Positions 40,801 to 52,830 of a stretch of 64,000 nt of DNA are shown one piece after another; position 1 is the stretch's first letter; each line of letters begins with the position of its first letter. The position numbers and the translations under genes are program-made. The stretch spans positions 469,501 through 533,500 of the forward strand of contig JAAOOA010000141.1 in the NCBI GenBank assembly GCA_012861695.1, read 5' to 3'. The notes beneath the pieces were generated by a model, which worked only from the letters and a program-made list of their open reading frames with translations, did not search any database and had not been told where the DNA came from. Origin of the DNA: Trematomus loennbergii. Its lineage: Eukaryota; Chordata; Actinopteri; Perciformes; Nototheniidae.

Positions 40801-43800
40801 GCATGAGTGGTGTGGTGAGAAGGATGGTGTGTACGGCTGCTTTTGTGATGAACACCACCATCGGGCCAACAATGAGAGCTACGGTGAGAACAGCTCCACT
40901 TTAAACCCTGCTTTCATTTTGAGCTAAGGGAAGTGAAATGTAAGAGGAGTTGTAGACAATGCTACATATTACAATAGCTTGTTTATGTATTATACATCAA
41001 CACAAAAGCACAGGATCTTCTCAAGTTTAGGTTAATTACAGTACTTTTGCTAAAAATGGGTGGTCCTTGTATTAATCTCATAAGGTGCACTAAGGAAAAA
41101 ATGATCCAATCACTGAACTAAAAATGATCTTCATAAACCACTGACAGTGTAAGGGAGCTAAACAAGTTGCAGTGTTGAAAAAGGTGTGCGATCAGCAGCT
41201 TAACACTAGAACCGCCAGAGATTTTTTATACCTAAAACCGCCACCTGGGTCAAATTGACCCGCTATTAGAATGCATTGATTTTCAAGGTAAAATGTTCTT
41301 TTATTGAACAGAGAGTTTTGATCGCACAGGGATGAAACGTATACCAATATAATCTGTGGACTCTCAGGGCTCGACATTATAAATGGCCCGCTGGGCAGGA
41401 AGCATTATTTAGACACCGCGGCCAGCATAACGTACTTTCAACTCGCCCCACAGCTGTTTGCTGCGGAGCGCAGCGCGAGCAGTCTCCTGTGAGCGGGAGC
41501 ACACTCCTTCACTACAGACTGTCTCTCTCTCTCTCTATCTATCTATAACTATCTATCAATATATCTATCCATCTATCTCTCTCTCTCTCAATCTATCTCT
41601 CAATCTATAAGGAGGAACCGCAGTAGACAAAAGGCGTTGCTATAGCAACACGTCATGTTTATATGAAAAGGGGTGGGGTCAATATGACCCGCTTGGCGGA
41701 AATAGGTATAAATGGCAATTTTTTGGGTGATTTCTTCAATCTGACTTCATATTGACCATTTTTAACAACAGAGGGTGGTACATAACACACTTTCAGGAAA
41801 AGTCACGGACTGGGAGACTTTAATATTTTATTGAAAAAAAGTTACATCAAATATAAAACAGCTCGGGGTCAAATTGACCCCGTTGGCGGTTCTAGTGTTA
41901 AGGCACCAACAATGGCAACCAAGGCTCAGATATTGCAAAAAATAAATAGAAAAAACTGGATTTCTCACAGAATATGATCAATTTATTCAAACTGGTGGTC
42001 CAAAATAAACATATAGGATTTTTACGTTATCCTTGAGTCGTGTGTTTCTCTGTAACATCCCCCTTCACAACTCTGTTTTCTGTTTGTCACTACTTAAAGT
42101 GGACCTATCATGCTATATTTAAAGGGGACCTATCATGCAAAATGCACTTTTGTACGTCTTTTATACATGAATATGTGTCCCCGGTGTTCCAGGGAACTCA
42201 CCAAGTGTCAGAAAACACAACCCTCTCTATTTTCCTCCATACCCAAATCTCTAAAAAAGGGGCTGCAACGGATCTGATAAAAACTGATCCAGATTTGAAC
42301 ACTGTCCTGACGTCAGGACGGTCGCGCTACGGCTATTGGGCCAACTCCACCAATCAGGAGGAGACAGCCACGGCCATTGCCGTTCGAAAGCGCTGGAGAC
42401 GCTGTAGTACATATGCCAGGCCTGTAGGTGGTGCTGTTCTCACAGAATCAGCCCTTGCAAAAACAGAGCGAAAAATGTTCAAATTGAGCGAAATGAGGCA
42501 TGGCTAAAATGCATGATCTGTTTGGTATTTTGAAAAAAAAAAAGTATAATTATGCGTTATATAGGTATGGTCCTACACTATATTATTCAAATATAGCATG
42601 ATAGGTCCACTTTAAATGATATATTGTAGGGCCATACCTATATAAGGTATATTTATAAGTTTCTGTTTTCAAAATACCAAACAGATCATGCATTTTAGCC
42701 ATGCCTCATTTTTGCTGACTACGCCCCCCTGCAGGAGAGGAGGGGTAGCCGTGCTCTGATCAGCTGCTGGGCTGTCAGAAGAGGGGGAGAAAAAGAGATC
42801 TCCGTCCTCCGTGTTTTATTATATAGAGTCGTTATTCATTTGTTTTAAAGCTCAATAAATAACAAAGAAGACCTTTGACCGGCACTTTTCTAATTTTGTC
42901 CGGAAGATTTAAACTTTAACGGACATCTTGACCGGCGAAAGAAACTGAAACTGAAACTCTGCCGCACGGTCCCCTCGTTCCTTGGAAGAGGCGGAGAGGT
43001 GGGTGTTTGTCATCTGCTGGTGGACTAACCGGAGAGAATTACAGTGCTTGCCTCGACGGGGAGGGATTGCATTGAATTAAAGCAGCGGGAGCAAACACTT
43101 GCCTCGGGGAGGGAGAAAAAAAGCCACAGCGGAGAATAAACAGAAGGGTAACCATGGTAACTATGGGCGGGAAGTCTTCTTCGCTGCTTTTGTGGCAGAC
43201 TACAGCGCCACTTACAGGCCTGGCATATGTACTACAGCGTCTCCAGCGCTTTCGAGCGGCAATGGCCGGCTGTGGCCCAACCCCACATTCCCCTGATAGG
43301 TGGAGAGTTGGCCCAATAGCCGTAGCGCCACTTCTGTGACAACATAGAAGTGTTCAAATCTGGATTAGTCTGTATCAGATCCGTTGCAGCCCCTTTTTTA
43401 GAGATTTGGGTATGGAGGAAAATAGAGAGGGTTGTGTTTTCTGACACTTGGTGAGTTCCCTGGAACACCGGGGACACATATTCATGTATAAAAGACGTAC
43501 AAAAGTGCATTTTGCATGATAGGTCCCCTTTAAACTTTTCAGACAATATGTACAGCTTTCAAATGTTTTCTAGCTTATCAAAAACTATAGAAATATGTGT
43601 ATTTATTTGTATATCTCTTTTATAGACTCGTCCATCATTTGTGAAAGTAGTTCAGGCACCATGTCCGTCTCGCGCTGCCAGCTGTTCGAAGCCGGCTTCC
43701 ACTCCGGCGCCCTCCACCTGCGAGACCACTCCTGCACCGGGACTCTGGATGACGGACGACTGGTTTTTAACTTCAACAATAACAACCACCTGTGTGGGAC

Positions 43801-45370
43801 AGCTCTGAAGGTATAGTCCATAGACTCTAATGCCATTCAAAACAGACTGATGAAGATTTAACACTAGAACCGCCAGAGATTTTTTATACCTAAAACTGCC
43901 ACCTGGGTCAAATTGACCCGCTATTAGAATGCATTGATTTTCAAGGTAAAATGTTCTTTTATTGAACAGTGAGTTTTGATCACACTTTCAGGAAAAGTCA
44001 CGGACTGGAAGACTTAAAAAAGTTACACACAATAAAAACAGCTCTGGGTCAGATTGACCCGATTGGCGGTTCTAGTTAAGATATCATTCTTCTACAAAAC
44101 ACTAATTCCAACTACTTGATTTTTCCTATTTTTAAGAGCAACGGAACCCATTTCACGTATGAGAACACCATCCAGGGCGACGTGGACCCTCATCAAGGTC
44201 TAATCAGCCGCCAGAGGAACATTCATTTGCTATTCTGCTGTGTTTACCCTCTGAACCAAGCTCTGTCTATGGATGTGGGCATCAACCCTGTAGAGAGGTG
44301 ACAACACCATCTGCATGTTTTATTGATTTAATTGTTGTAACTTAGCACAATTAACACAGTCCTTTTTGTATTGACAATATCTGTCCTTTTTTGTTGTAGC
44401 ATTGTGAGTAAAAAGCTTCCTGCTGGCCACGGACAGTATCATATGAGAATGATCCCCTACCAGGACCCTGCCTTCCACTTCCCCCTGACCAGCAGCAGGA
44501 ACATAGAAATGGAAATCGACCAGATTATGTATGTGGAGGTGCGGACAGAAGGCGTCGATGGGAGCCAGATCTCCACTGTTGTGGACAGTTGTTGGGCAAC
44601 ACCGGTCAACCTGGCCACCTACCCTACCCGCTGGGATCTCCTCAGCGCAGAGTAAATCAGATAATTCCATTTGATCTTTTTTTAGAACACTGACCACTTG
44701 TTATTCATTGCCAAAGTCTGAAAATAATTAATTTGTCCTAGATGTGTTTATTTTCATTTTCTCTACCCATCCTCTCTTTTACAATTCAACCCTGTTTACG
44801 TCTTCTAACATCTGCTTTCTTTGCTGTTTCCAGGTGTCCTAACCCCGCAGATGGTACAGTAGAGCTGATTCAGAATGGCCTCTCCACTGTGTCCCGATTC
44901 TCCTTCAGGATGTTCACATTTACCAACTTCTCATCCATTTACCTGCATTGCCAGATCCACCTGTGTTTGAGACACAACAACTGCACAGCTGTAAGTACTA
45001 CTATGTGTGTTTGCAGTTAGATTAGATAGATTATCAACGGCTGCATCAACACAAGCCTTTAATGTTTATTTTCCTACAGCACTGCTACCCTGGTCACCAC
45101 AGGCGCGTTGAGAGGGACGTAACCTACCATGATACTGCAGACATCTCACTCGGACCTCTAATGATGGCGCCAAATCGCTACGGTAAAGCTTTTTTGTCTC
45201 TTTGCATAATGTTCATACGTTTGATGAAACAAAGCTGGATGATTACATTTGATCTAAACTGTGGTTCTTCTCTTGCAGTTCGGACGGTGAAAGCGAGCAG
45301 TGCTTCCGGCCTGTTGACCTCACTGGTGACCTTGCTGTTGGGTTTGCTTATAGCCAAAACTCTGACCTAA
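31839..45370 (+). CDS. tecta-like: Alpha-tectorin-like protein (NIDO, four VWD, ZP, probable GPI anchor)
   Basis: Secreted, membrane-anchored matrix protein; alpha-tectorin forms tectorial and otolithic membranes of the inner ear. Exons: 31839-31884, 32025-32048, 33281-33396, 33672-33949, 34032-34127, 34259-34427, 34817-35217, 35311-35886, 35982-36565, 36770-37319, 37404-38002, 38163-38320, 38450-38850, 38993-39188, 39496-39891, 40002-40285, 40373-40656, 40764-40883, 43626-43810, 44137-44297, 44400-44651, 44834-44990, 45080-45182, 45279-45370. Phases agree throughout if three single bases are allowed, giving about 2076 aa, near mammalian TECTA (about 2155). Order: signal peptide 1-21 (MASEIMLPVLLLGM); NIDO to 243 (DDGSSPRISL, GRWAFRTDHG); VWD1 at 300 (GDPHYYTFDN), VWD2 at 685 (degenerate, no GDPHY), VWD3 at 1070, VWD4 at 1454, with CGLCGNFN motifs, C8 and TIL modules; EGF-like 1720-1760; ZP 1765-2020; furin-type RRVER; hydrophobic GPI-type tail. 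AATAAA at 45706. Frameshifts: 33700-33730, C5 run 35736-35740, about 39160. A tectorin paralogue is possible. Confidence 0.88.
32049..33280 (+). other. Intron 2 of the tectorin-like gene
   Basis: No repeat ends or coding segments recognised, apart from generic AT-rich sequence. Confidence 0.5.
41200..41901. mobile_element. TTAA-flanked MITE (CACTAGAACCGCCA ends), long copy
   Basis: Starts TTAACACTAGAACCGCCAGA and ends GGCGGTTCTAGTGTTAA, perfect inverted ends with TTAA on both sides, as piggyBac-type insertions leave. CAAATTGACCC motifs lie near both ends. A (TCTC/TCTA)n microsatellite lies at 41520-41610. A shorter relative sits at 43858-44079. Confidence 0.85.
42094..42615. mobile_element. 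TTAA-flanked MITE (AGTGGACCTATCATGC ends)
   Basis: The left end TTAAAGTGGACCTATCATGC and right end GCATGATAGGTCCACTTTAA are inverted with TTAA on each side. Its left end is immediately followed by the start of the larger foldback at 42119, and its right end lies inside that foldback, so the two are interleaved. Confidence 0.65.
42119..43533. mobile_element. Large foldback element (AGGGGACCTATCATGC ends)
   Basis: About 310 bp from 42119 (TTAAAGGGGACCTATCATGC) pairs with the reverse complement of the block ending at 43533 (GCATGATAGGTCCCCTTTAA). Paired parts include GTGTTCCAGGGAACTCACCA and the GCTACGGCTATTGGGCCAAC region. A second inverted pair flanks 42580-42617 (CATGGCTAAAATGCATGATC at about 42498 against GATCATGCATTTTAGCCATG at about 42685). 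No transposase is encoded. Confidence 0.75.
43858..44079. mobile_element. TTAA-flanked MITE, short copy in intron 19
   Basis: A 222-bp relative of the element at 41200-41901: TTAACACTAGAACCGCCAGA at the left, GGCGGTTCTAGTTAA at the right, with the middle deleted. It lies between tectorin-like exons 19 and 20. Confidence 0.85.
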
Positions 45371-45711
45371 ATCAATCAAAGATGATTCATTCCTATTCTA
45401 AAATTACAACAAATATAGTCCCTGTAAATTACTCCTTATTGGTGTTCCTCTCTGAGGTTTAAAGTTGTGGTGGTTTTTCTTTAAAACATTAGGGGGCAGC
45501 ATAAGATCAAATACACATTTTGCCTTTTTTAATGAAGTATACTGTTTATCAGTTGTATCCTCTGGGCTTTTGCAACAAATCTTATTATGATTATGATTAC
45601 TATGATTAAATCAACTTTTCAATCCATTATAATCATGATTACAAATGATCAATTAAGTCATTTATGTGTGAAATGTGAATCATATCGTATACATTGTTGA
45701 CTCTGAATAAA

Positions 45712-47543
45712 GTTCTATCTACTCAAAGTTTGGAGATATTTATTTAAATAGACTAGAAGCATATAGAAATACTTTGGAGTAGTTAAGAAAACTCATGTTA
45801 TGTGCAGGAGACATACACTTAACAATAACCACAATCCAAACCATTAATACAGGATGGTTCTCATTTGACATGAAAGAAGCTGCCGGTGATTTAGGAGGTC
45901 GGGTTTCTTCCTTTTGGAATCATTGTTTGATCACTTTTGGTTTTCTCATGTAATAGTTTAGCTCCTGTGACAGTGTGCTATAGGGAGGTTAATCCTATAG
46001 GCTTATGTGGCATTTGCAGGCTTCCAGATTCAATGTGTGAACAAGAATCCGAGACAGAAACGGAGACTTGTCACAGGAAATACTGATATACTGATATCTC
46101 CAAGCCATTATTTAGCAGGCATCCTCTATTGAGTGAAAAACTTGTGACAAATCTAATGTCATGCCAAGGCTTTGAAGGATATCCTGAGCTCCATGTAGGA
46201 TGACATGGCAAGTTTGGTTTGTTACTTAACAGGTATACACAAGTTACTGTAGGACAATTCAATTTGAATAGAATTAGCCTACTTCAAAGTTGTACATACA
46301 GTTTGGGAAAGAAGTTCAGAAGTTTTTTAAGTTGGTATCAAAGAAACATTCAACAGTACGTACAAGTAAAGTCAACATTTGCAGTTGATGTAGTTTCATT
46401 ATCTATCCACACATGTAATAAGCTTTGTCAGGGAAAGTGGGGGAGAATGGTCCTACTAAAACCACTTGTCAACACCGTGAACAGCCAACAGCGAAGAGTT
46501 CAATCTTAGATGTGAAGTATTTAGTACTGATTGATTTAATGAAAAAGGTCAACAAAATATTGCCACCTATTGGCGACATCTGTAGTCAATAGAACAATAA
46601 AAGACTACACATTCCAGGGTGACAAGCCTTTCAAGAACCACAAATATGGGCAACATGTGTGGAAGACGTTGACAAGACACCGTTTTCAACATTTTTTAAG
46701 TTATCAACATTAACATAAAGACAATCTAAGTATTCTTATCAATATATTAGAGTTTAGACCCTTTTGTTTAGATGTTGTTATGGCTGAAAAGGGGTATTTC
46801 CTTTGTTGACTGTGTGGAAACAAAAGTATTTTATTTTGATAAATCACACAAGACATCAAGCCAGCCGCACAAGCCAGACAAGTCATCAAAATCGTGAGTA
46901 AAACTAATCCCTTTAAAGTGAACACGTCTGTTTTAAATTGAACCTTAAGTGGCTTAGTGAAGCCAATAGTGAAAGAAAGCCATGACACAGGTGGTCATAC
47001 TGATTTACAAGAAACAGAGTGCTATATTTTGTTCAGCTTTGAGATACTGCAGCGTTCTTACAGTTAATGTTATTTCAAATGTATGAGTATAAATATATTT
47101 CACATTAACATATTTTCACATACATTTAAACCAAACCAGTAGCGCAGGCAGAAATGTACTTTAGGGTGGGCCTGTATAAAATAGGGTGGGCCAGCTTTTT
47201 CCAGGGGGAAAAATGACTTTAAGGTAGGCCTGGCCTATAATAATAATATATAATAATGCCCATTGCCAAGCATCGTTGTAGCATTTCCCTCCGAATAATG
47301 GTCGAAGACTTGACTGATGATATGAATTCCTTGAAATCTCCAATATCAACGTAAGAGCTATAAAGACACAAAAATAACAAATACATTTAGGCTCCATCCG
47401 TATTAGAATCACTTTAGCATACTATCAAAAGTTAACTGTAAACAGACAGCAAAGCTACAAAACAGCATACAAACGAATTAGGACACAACCTACATTTTCA
47501 TATTATAGTAAATACCAACTTTGTGCCTCTTCGGGGGGTGCTA
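45712..47543. other. Downstream intergenic region, no gene recognised
   Basis: After the tectorin-like polyadenylation signal the sequence is AT-rich. A GTAGCGCAGGCAGAAATGTA / AGGGTGGGCC segment (47140-47235) resembles the end of a hAT-type repeat. Nothing coding was seen. Confidence 0.45.
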
Positions 47544-47647
47544 AACTTAAACATAAACTTTATCCTTTACTTTCTCCGTTTTTACAGTATATGTAGAATC
47601 TACATATAAAGACGGAGAAAGTAAAGGATAAAGTTTATGTTTAAGTT
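47544..47647. repeat. Perfect 36-bp inverted repeat (hairpin) with a palindromic loop
   Basis: Positions 47544-47579 are the exact reverse complement of 47612-47647 (ACGGAGAAAGTAAAGGATAA onward). The 32-base spacer contains its own palindrome, TATATGTAGA-A-TCTACATATA. The right arm begins exactly where the Gypsy reverse transcriptase reading ends. Confidence 0.9.
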
Positions 47648-48473
47648 TAGGTTTGGGTCCATGCACACTCTTAAATCACCACTTTTCTTCTTTACACAGA
47701 CCATCGAGTTAACCCAGTCTGTTGGCTCCTCAACCTTTTTTATCACTCCGAGCATTGTCATTCTGTCGAGCTCTTTCTTTAAGCGATCTCTGAGTGGTGC
47801 TGGAACTCTTCTTGCAGCATGCACAACTGGCTGTGCATTTTCTTTGAGCTGGATTTTGTATGTGAAGGGCAACACACCAAAACCCTTAAACACATCTGCA
47901 TAACTCTGTACTATACAATCAATAGAGTAATTTGATGTACTCACAGTTGTGTTGATGCAATACACTCTCTTGACAAGTTCCAATCTTCACATGCTTTATC
48001 ACTCAGCAGTGAATCAAGTCCATCAGCGACAACAGAGAAAAGTAGGTGGTGCACTTTACCTTTTGAGGTTACCTTTAATATGCACACGCCCAAACTGTTG
48101 ATTTTCTGTCCATTATAATCTTTTAGTGCCTTGTTCTTTTTTAAATTTGTGGCTTATCTTTCATTGCCTTGATGTCAGACAGGCTCATCAGGTTTGCTTT
48201 TGCACCAGTATCCAGTTTCATAGTTATTATTGTCCCGTTAATCATCAGTGGAGCTATCCATTTGTCTTCTCTGATTGCATTAACCTCTTTTTGCTCAGTT
48301 TCACAGTTCACCATGCCAACAAAAAATATCTCACTTAAATCATCGTCTTCCACTATGTTTACAGACTTTCCTTTCTTCCTCTCATTAGTGTGAATGCTGT
48401 TTACACTCAGTGCTGCAGTTGGTAACCATGGTGTTGCTGGGCAGATTGGGCCCACACACCTGAGTGACATCAT
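47648..48473 (-). pseudogene. Ty3/Gypsy retrotransposon pol fragment (protease and start of RT)
   Basis: On the minus strand an aspartic protease region (ending near 48141) contains MINGTIITMKLDTGAKANLM, where DTGA is the active-site motif. A linker follows in broken frame (NGQKINSLGVC, FSVVADGLDSLLSD). The N-terminal reverse transcriptase part (47983-47650) reads YADVFKGFGVLPFTYKIQL, RRVPAPLRDRLKKELDRM and WVNSMVCVKKKSGDLRVCMD. The reading stops at MDP, before any catalytic Asp box, at the arm of a perfect hairpin. No long terminal repeats, integrase or Gag were found. It is a truncated, non-functional remnant; described as a host retrotransposon rather than a virus. Confidence 0.85.
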
Positions 48474-50760
48474 CTAATCAGAGCAGACACGCCCACAGAC
48501 AGACTGGAGGTTTGTATTATTATTTTTTCAACAAAAGTTAGAAATGCAAGAGGCTTATCTCTCATTCAGAACAATGGAAAGACTCTCCTCTGACTAAGGA
48601 CATACATCAAAGGGTAATTAGATTAGACAACAAAGGGTCTACTACAGGGGGGCATATCACACCTACACGCTATAACACCTCACCCCTCACATCAAAGGAT
48701 ATCACACCTAACTGTGATATCACACCTAACTGTGATATCACACCTACATGCGATAACACCTCGAACAAATGGGTCATTAGCATATCAAAGGGGGGTCATT
48801 AGCATAATTAGGGGGGAGGTGTGACCTGTCACTTTTGTATGCATACTAATGTGATGGAAACAGCATTTGTACTACTACTGAGGCTGCACGAAGTGACAAT
48901 CTATCATCAAGCCTTTCTTGCATTGTTTTTATGGTGGCTTAATTGAATTCCAGCTTGTGGCTCTGAACCAACTCAGAGACGTGACTGACGGCCACCTGGC
49001 ACATCAAAGATCTCTGCAGCCGACGCTTTCCTGTAAGTCCATCGACACTTGATTGCATAAAGTCACCTAATAGTGTAAACATATTTGTTTTGCTTGTTAC
49101 GAAGGTCATGTTGCATGGTTTTGTTTAGTTGCATTAAGTTTCTAAGGACAGAGTTACGATAAGGAAGCAGAATAAAAGGGTATCTATTTCCTGTAAGTCC
49201 ATCGACACTTGATTGCATAAAGTCACCTAATAGTGTAAACATATTTTTTATCAAAATAACAACCTGAATCATTTAAACTCCTAATTTGCCTCATAAAGGT
49301 GGAGATAAGCATGTGATATGATTCCAGTAGAGGTAGTTTAATTCATTCACGTGCTGCAGATTTGATATCTTTGGGTCATTTAGTGGGAATGCTGACACAG
49401 CATTCCAACTATCTGTTATGCTACGCACAAAATTCTTTATTATTCCACTCTTCAGACTTCAACAATCTTCATGCAACTTCAACTGCTAACTGCTCCTTCA
49501 TACTTTCACTCAGAAACCTCATTCCAACTTTAAAATGTTACACATCTTTCTGATATTATTCGTGTAATACAACTTTTAAATCTGATTCTTACTTCTAGAA
49601 ATATTAAACATTGTTCAGACCTTGGTAAAGAGGCCTTCTTCAGCTCGGTCGGGAATCGATGGCTATTACTTTTCTCATTCATAACTTTCATAATTCCAGA
49701 GATACATCCCATAATTCATCACATTTATAACATTAAAGTCAATGGAGAAACTCTTCAGACTTGAAAAATCTTCATGCGACTTCAACTGCTAACTGTTCCT
49801 TCATACTTTCACTCAGAAACCTCATTCCAACTTTAAAATGTTACACATCTTTCTGACATTATTCATGTTAAACAACTTTTAAATCTGATTCATACTTTTA
49901 GAAATATTAAACATTGTTCAGACCTTGGTAAAGAGGCCTTCTTCAGATTTTAACATTAGTGTGTATTGAGCAGCTCGTTAAGGTGTGTGATCTCAAAGCT
50001 AGAGTGGAGGACAGCTTGAAATTCGCCTTCATATTTTTTTTTTAAACCTGCCATAATTCCCAAAGCCTACACTCCTGAGACATAATGTATTCATGACAAA
50101 CGTAGGAAAACATCTCGTAGCTTGAAAAATGAAAAAGAATTAAGCAAAAGAATTGAACAAAATGCCTCTTGAGGCATGAAGTGACAACAACTTTCAACAT
50201 GTCTCCATTAAAGCCAATTGTAAATTCAAGCTGATCTTTACTCACAGCATTAGCCGCACACCTTTAGTTAATCTGCCAAAAAGGCCACATTATTAACCCA
50301 AAAGTACACAAAAAGCACACTTCAGATGCTCAACTTCCTTCAGATGCTTACGCGTTGAAAATTTCACCGATATCTGTTACGGTTCTTCAACAAAACGTTC
50401 ACATGTAAGAGGTTTATCTCTTATTCAGAACAATGAAAAGGCTCTCCTCTCACTGATCACCATGGAAAACCTTTGATCTCTGGACACGTCGTTAGCTCAA
50501 ATATAAACACCTGTGTCATGGAACACGATGATGTCATAACTCCAACTGACATGCTCAGAGCAGCAGACTTCAGATAATAGTCAATGTTCTAGCCTTCTAC
50601 AGATGGGGCATCTTATTTCGGACGCCAGCATACAGCTTCCTGCCTACTACCAGCCAGTTACCTGCCTAAGACCTGCCAAAGACCAGTATGTGGGAATGTT
50701 AAGCCCTCCCACTATTTTCCAATTTCAGGGTTTAACCAGGAGATGGCGCTATATATTAAA
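48474..50760. repeat. Region of short direct duplications
   Basis: A CTAACTGTGATATCACAC unit is repeated at 48690-48760. A 60-bp block beginning TTTCCTGTAAGTCCATCGAC occurs at 49028 and 49189. About 190 bp (CTTCAACTGCTAACTG onward to GGTAAAGAGGCCTTCTTCAG) occurs at 49451-49640 and again at 49755-49945. A 75-bp stretch (GAGGCTTATCTCTCATTCAG / GAGGTTTATCTCTTATTCAG) occurs at about 48550 and 50409. No coding capacity seen. Confidence 0.7.
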
Positions 50761-52270
50761 TAACTATGGCCAAACTAAGACTTAGTTTTTCACAAGAGAA
50801 AATGCAGATATTATATAAAAAACTAAAGTTAAAATCTTGTTTTTAATGCCCAAGAGCAATAAATCACCGACCCCCCTCTGAGTGAATACCTGTTAACTTA
50901 ACATCTTGTCACAAGCTTTTTGGAAGAAAAGACTGACCCAAGAGACCTGTAGTTGACTAATTACAGGCCTCAATAAAGTGTATACATTGATTTAGTTGAC
51001 AGTCCAGTTTAGCTTTCCTGTGGCATTATGTATTTGTGATTCATTGAATATTTTGTACAACCCAACAGGAAAAGCTAAACAAACATTATAAGGAAAACAA
51101 TTTGTGTCCCTCTGTTTGCATCTCTGTCTGTCTTAGTCTACTGTATATGTCAGTCTTTCTGTCTCTTTCTCCTTCTCTCTCTCTCTCACCATCTAATAAC
51201 TCTAAAATCAAATTGCATTACTCTCCACTTTACTGGTAATTTGGTACCTCAGGACTGCCTCTTCCGCTGGCCAAAGGAGAACATGACTAATGACCCATGA
51301 TGAATTAATTGAATCATTCCTCTCTGACCAAATCATTCTGACAATGTGACCACTAAATTCCATAATTGCTCAGAATGGCACCCCTAATTATGTTTGAGTG
51401 TTACTGGTGCTTCTAGGTGGACTGGGTGAGGGCAGTGGGTGCATTTCTGAACTCTTATTTAAACATCACCAGAGATATTGTTTGATGGAATCTTCCTTTA
51501 TTTTATGTATCACCATATATGTGTATGTATGCCTAATTAATGTCTGGGACATGGATAACTAATGCCACACGAACAACACAATATATTGGCTGTCCTTCAT
51601 AGATTAAAACCAATTACATGATGAAGGGTTGGACATCTAATCCTGTTGGATATGTTCTATCCAGATATATACCCCAAAACAGCATTCATTTATCAAAACA
51701 TACATTGTTTCCTTGGTATGTTGAAGGTAAGTGCACGCTGACATGCATGAGACAGTAATGTGATACATTTGGTGTCCCTTTGTCCAAGAAAAGCAACAAA
51801 GTAACCGACTAACATCAGAGCAGAGATAAAATAGAGCCTGAAAACACCCAGGTAATCATCAAGGAACCTATTTAAAAAAAAAGGAAAATCTTAGAATAAT
51901 GCTGACTGTTTTGAATGGCAAATGTTGTCAGCCATCATGACTGCATCTCCTCTGAGAGATAGACATTGGGTCGCAGGAACAGCACCTAAGGCTATGATTA
52001 TGACACATTTTAAATAAATAATGAAGCAGGAGGCAAGATTGACTGCTGTTATACTGACAACCTTAATCCCAACTGAACAGTATTTAACATCAGTTAAGTT
52101 TTCAGCTTATGGTTGTTACCCAGTAGTGGCTGGTGGCGAGTTATACTGTATGCATAATGAACACAAAGTGAATCTCTTGAGTTGTTGTTGTTGTTGCTAT
52201 ATTCATGCAATCCATGCTTCAGAGTTATCGGCCAGATCAAAAAAGTGCTTTATGAATGGCCACATGGTGT
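50761..52270. other. No gene recognised
   Basis: AT-rich intergenic sequence with a short CT-rich run at about 51160-51190. The 151-codon open stretch at 52021-52476 runs across a microsatellite and has no recognisable domain. Confidence 0.5.
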
Positions 52271-52274
52271 TGCT

Positions 52275-52338
52275 ATACATACATACATACATACATACAT
52301 ACATACATACATACATACATACATACATACATACATAC
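52275..52338 (+). repeat. (ACAT)n microsatellite
   Basis: About 16 perfect tandem copies of the tetranucleotide. Confidence 0.95.
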
Positions 52339-52586
52339 TACCCTTTCTTTTCAGAGTGTAATATCTGCATTTTCTCTTTTGGTTTGAATAGGATGAGGGA
52401 ATGCTCTGGTTTTTGGACAAAATTAACATGGGATCACTCCCGTCACCGGACGTACTTCGTCTCACTGGAATATTAACGGCCATAGTGAATATAAAATCGT
52501 CCCCATGTATCCGGCCAATGGCGGGAGAGTTTTGAAAGAGACAAAACACTTTCCATACATTTAAAAACACTTAAACATTAAACAAT

Positions 52587-52830
52587 GTTTACCCAGGATT
52601 CAGGCACCTTCCCTGGCTTGTAAAGTGCAGTTATGCGCCCTGGAGGTATTGCACTATTTACAAAATGTATACCCAGGATTGAGGCACCTTCCCTGGCTTG
52701 TAAAGTGCAGTTATGCGCCCTGGAGGTATTGCACTGTTTACAAAATGTATACCCAGGATTGAAGCACCTTCCCTGGCTTGTAAAGTGCAGTTATGCGCCA
52801 TGGAGGTATTCTGCTATTTACAAAATGTAG
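52587..52830 (+). repeat. 80-bp tandem repeat, three copies
   Basis: The unit contains ACCCAGGATTGAGGCACCTT and GTGCAGTTATGCGCCCTGGA. Copies start near 52590, 52670 and 52750 and differ by only a few bases. It leads straight into the larger satellite array. Confidence 0.9.

Larger units (their letters stand above)
40884..43625 (+). other. Intron 18 of the tectorin-like gene, packed with MITEs
   Basis: This 2.7-kb intron separates the VWD/EGF part from the ZP part. It holds the TTAA-type MITE at 41200-41901 and the nested foldbacks at 42094-43533. It is by far the longest intron in the gene; most others are 80-400 bp. Confidence 0.8.
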
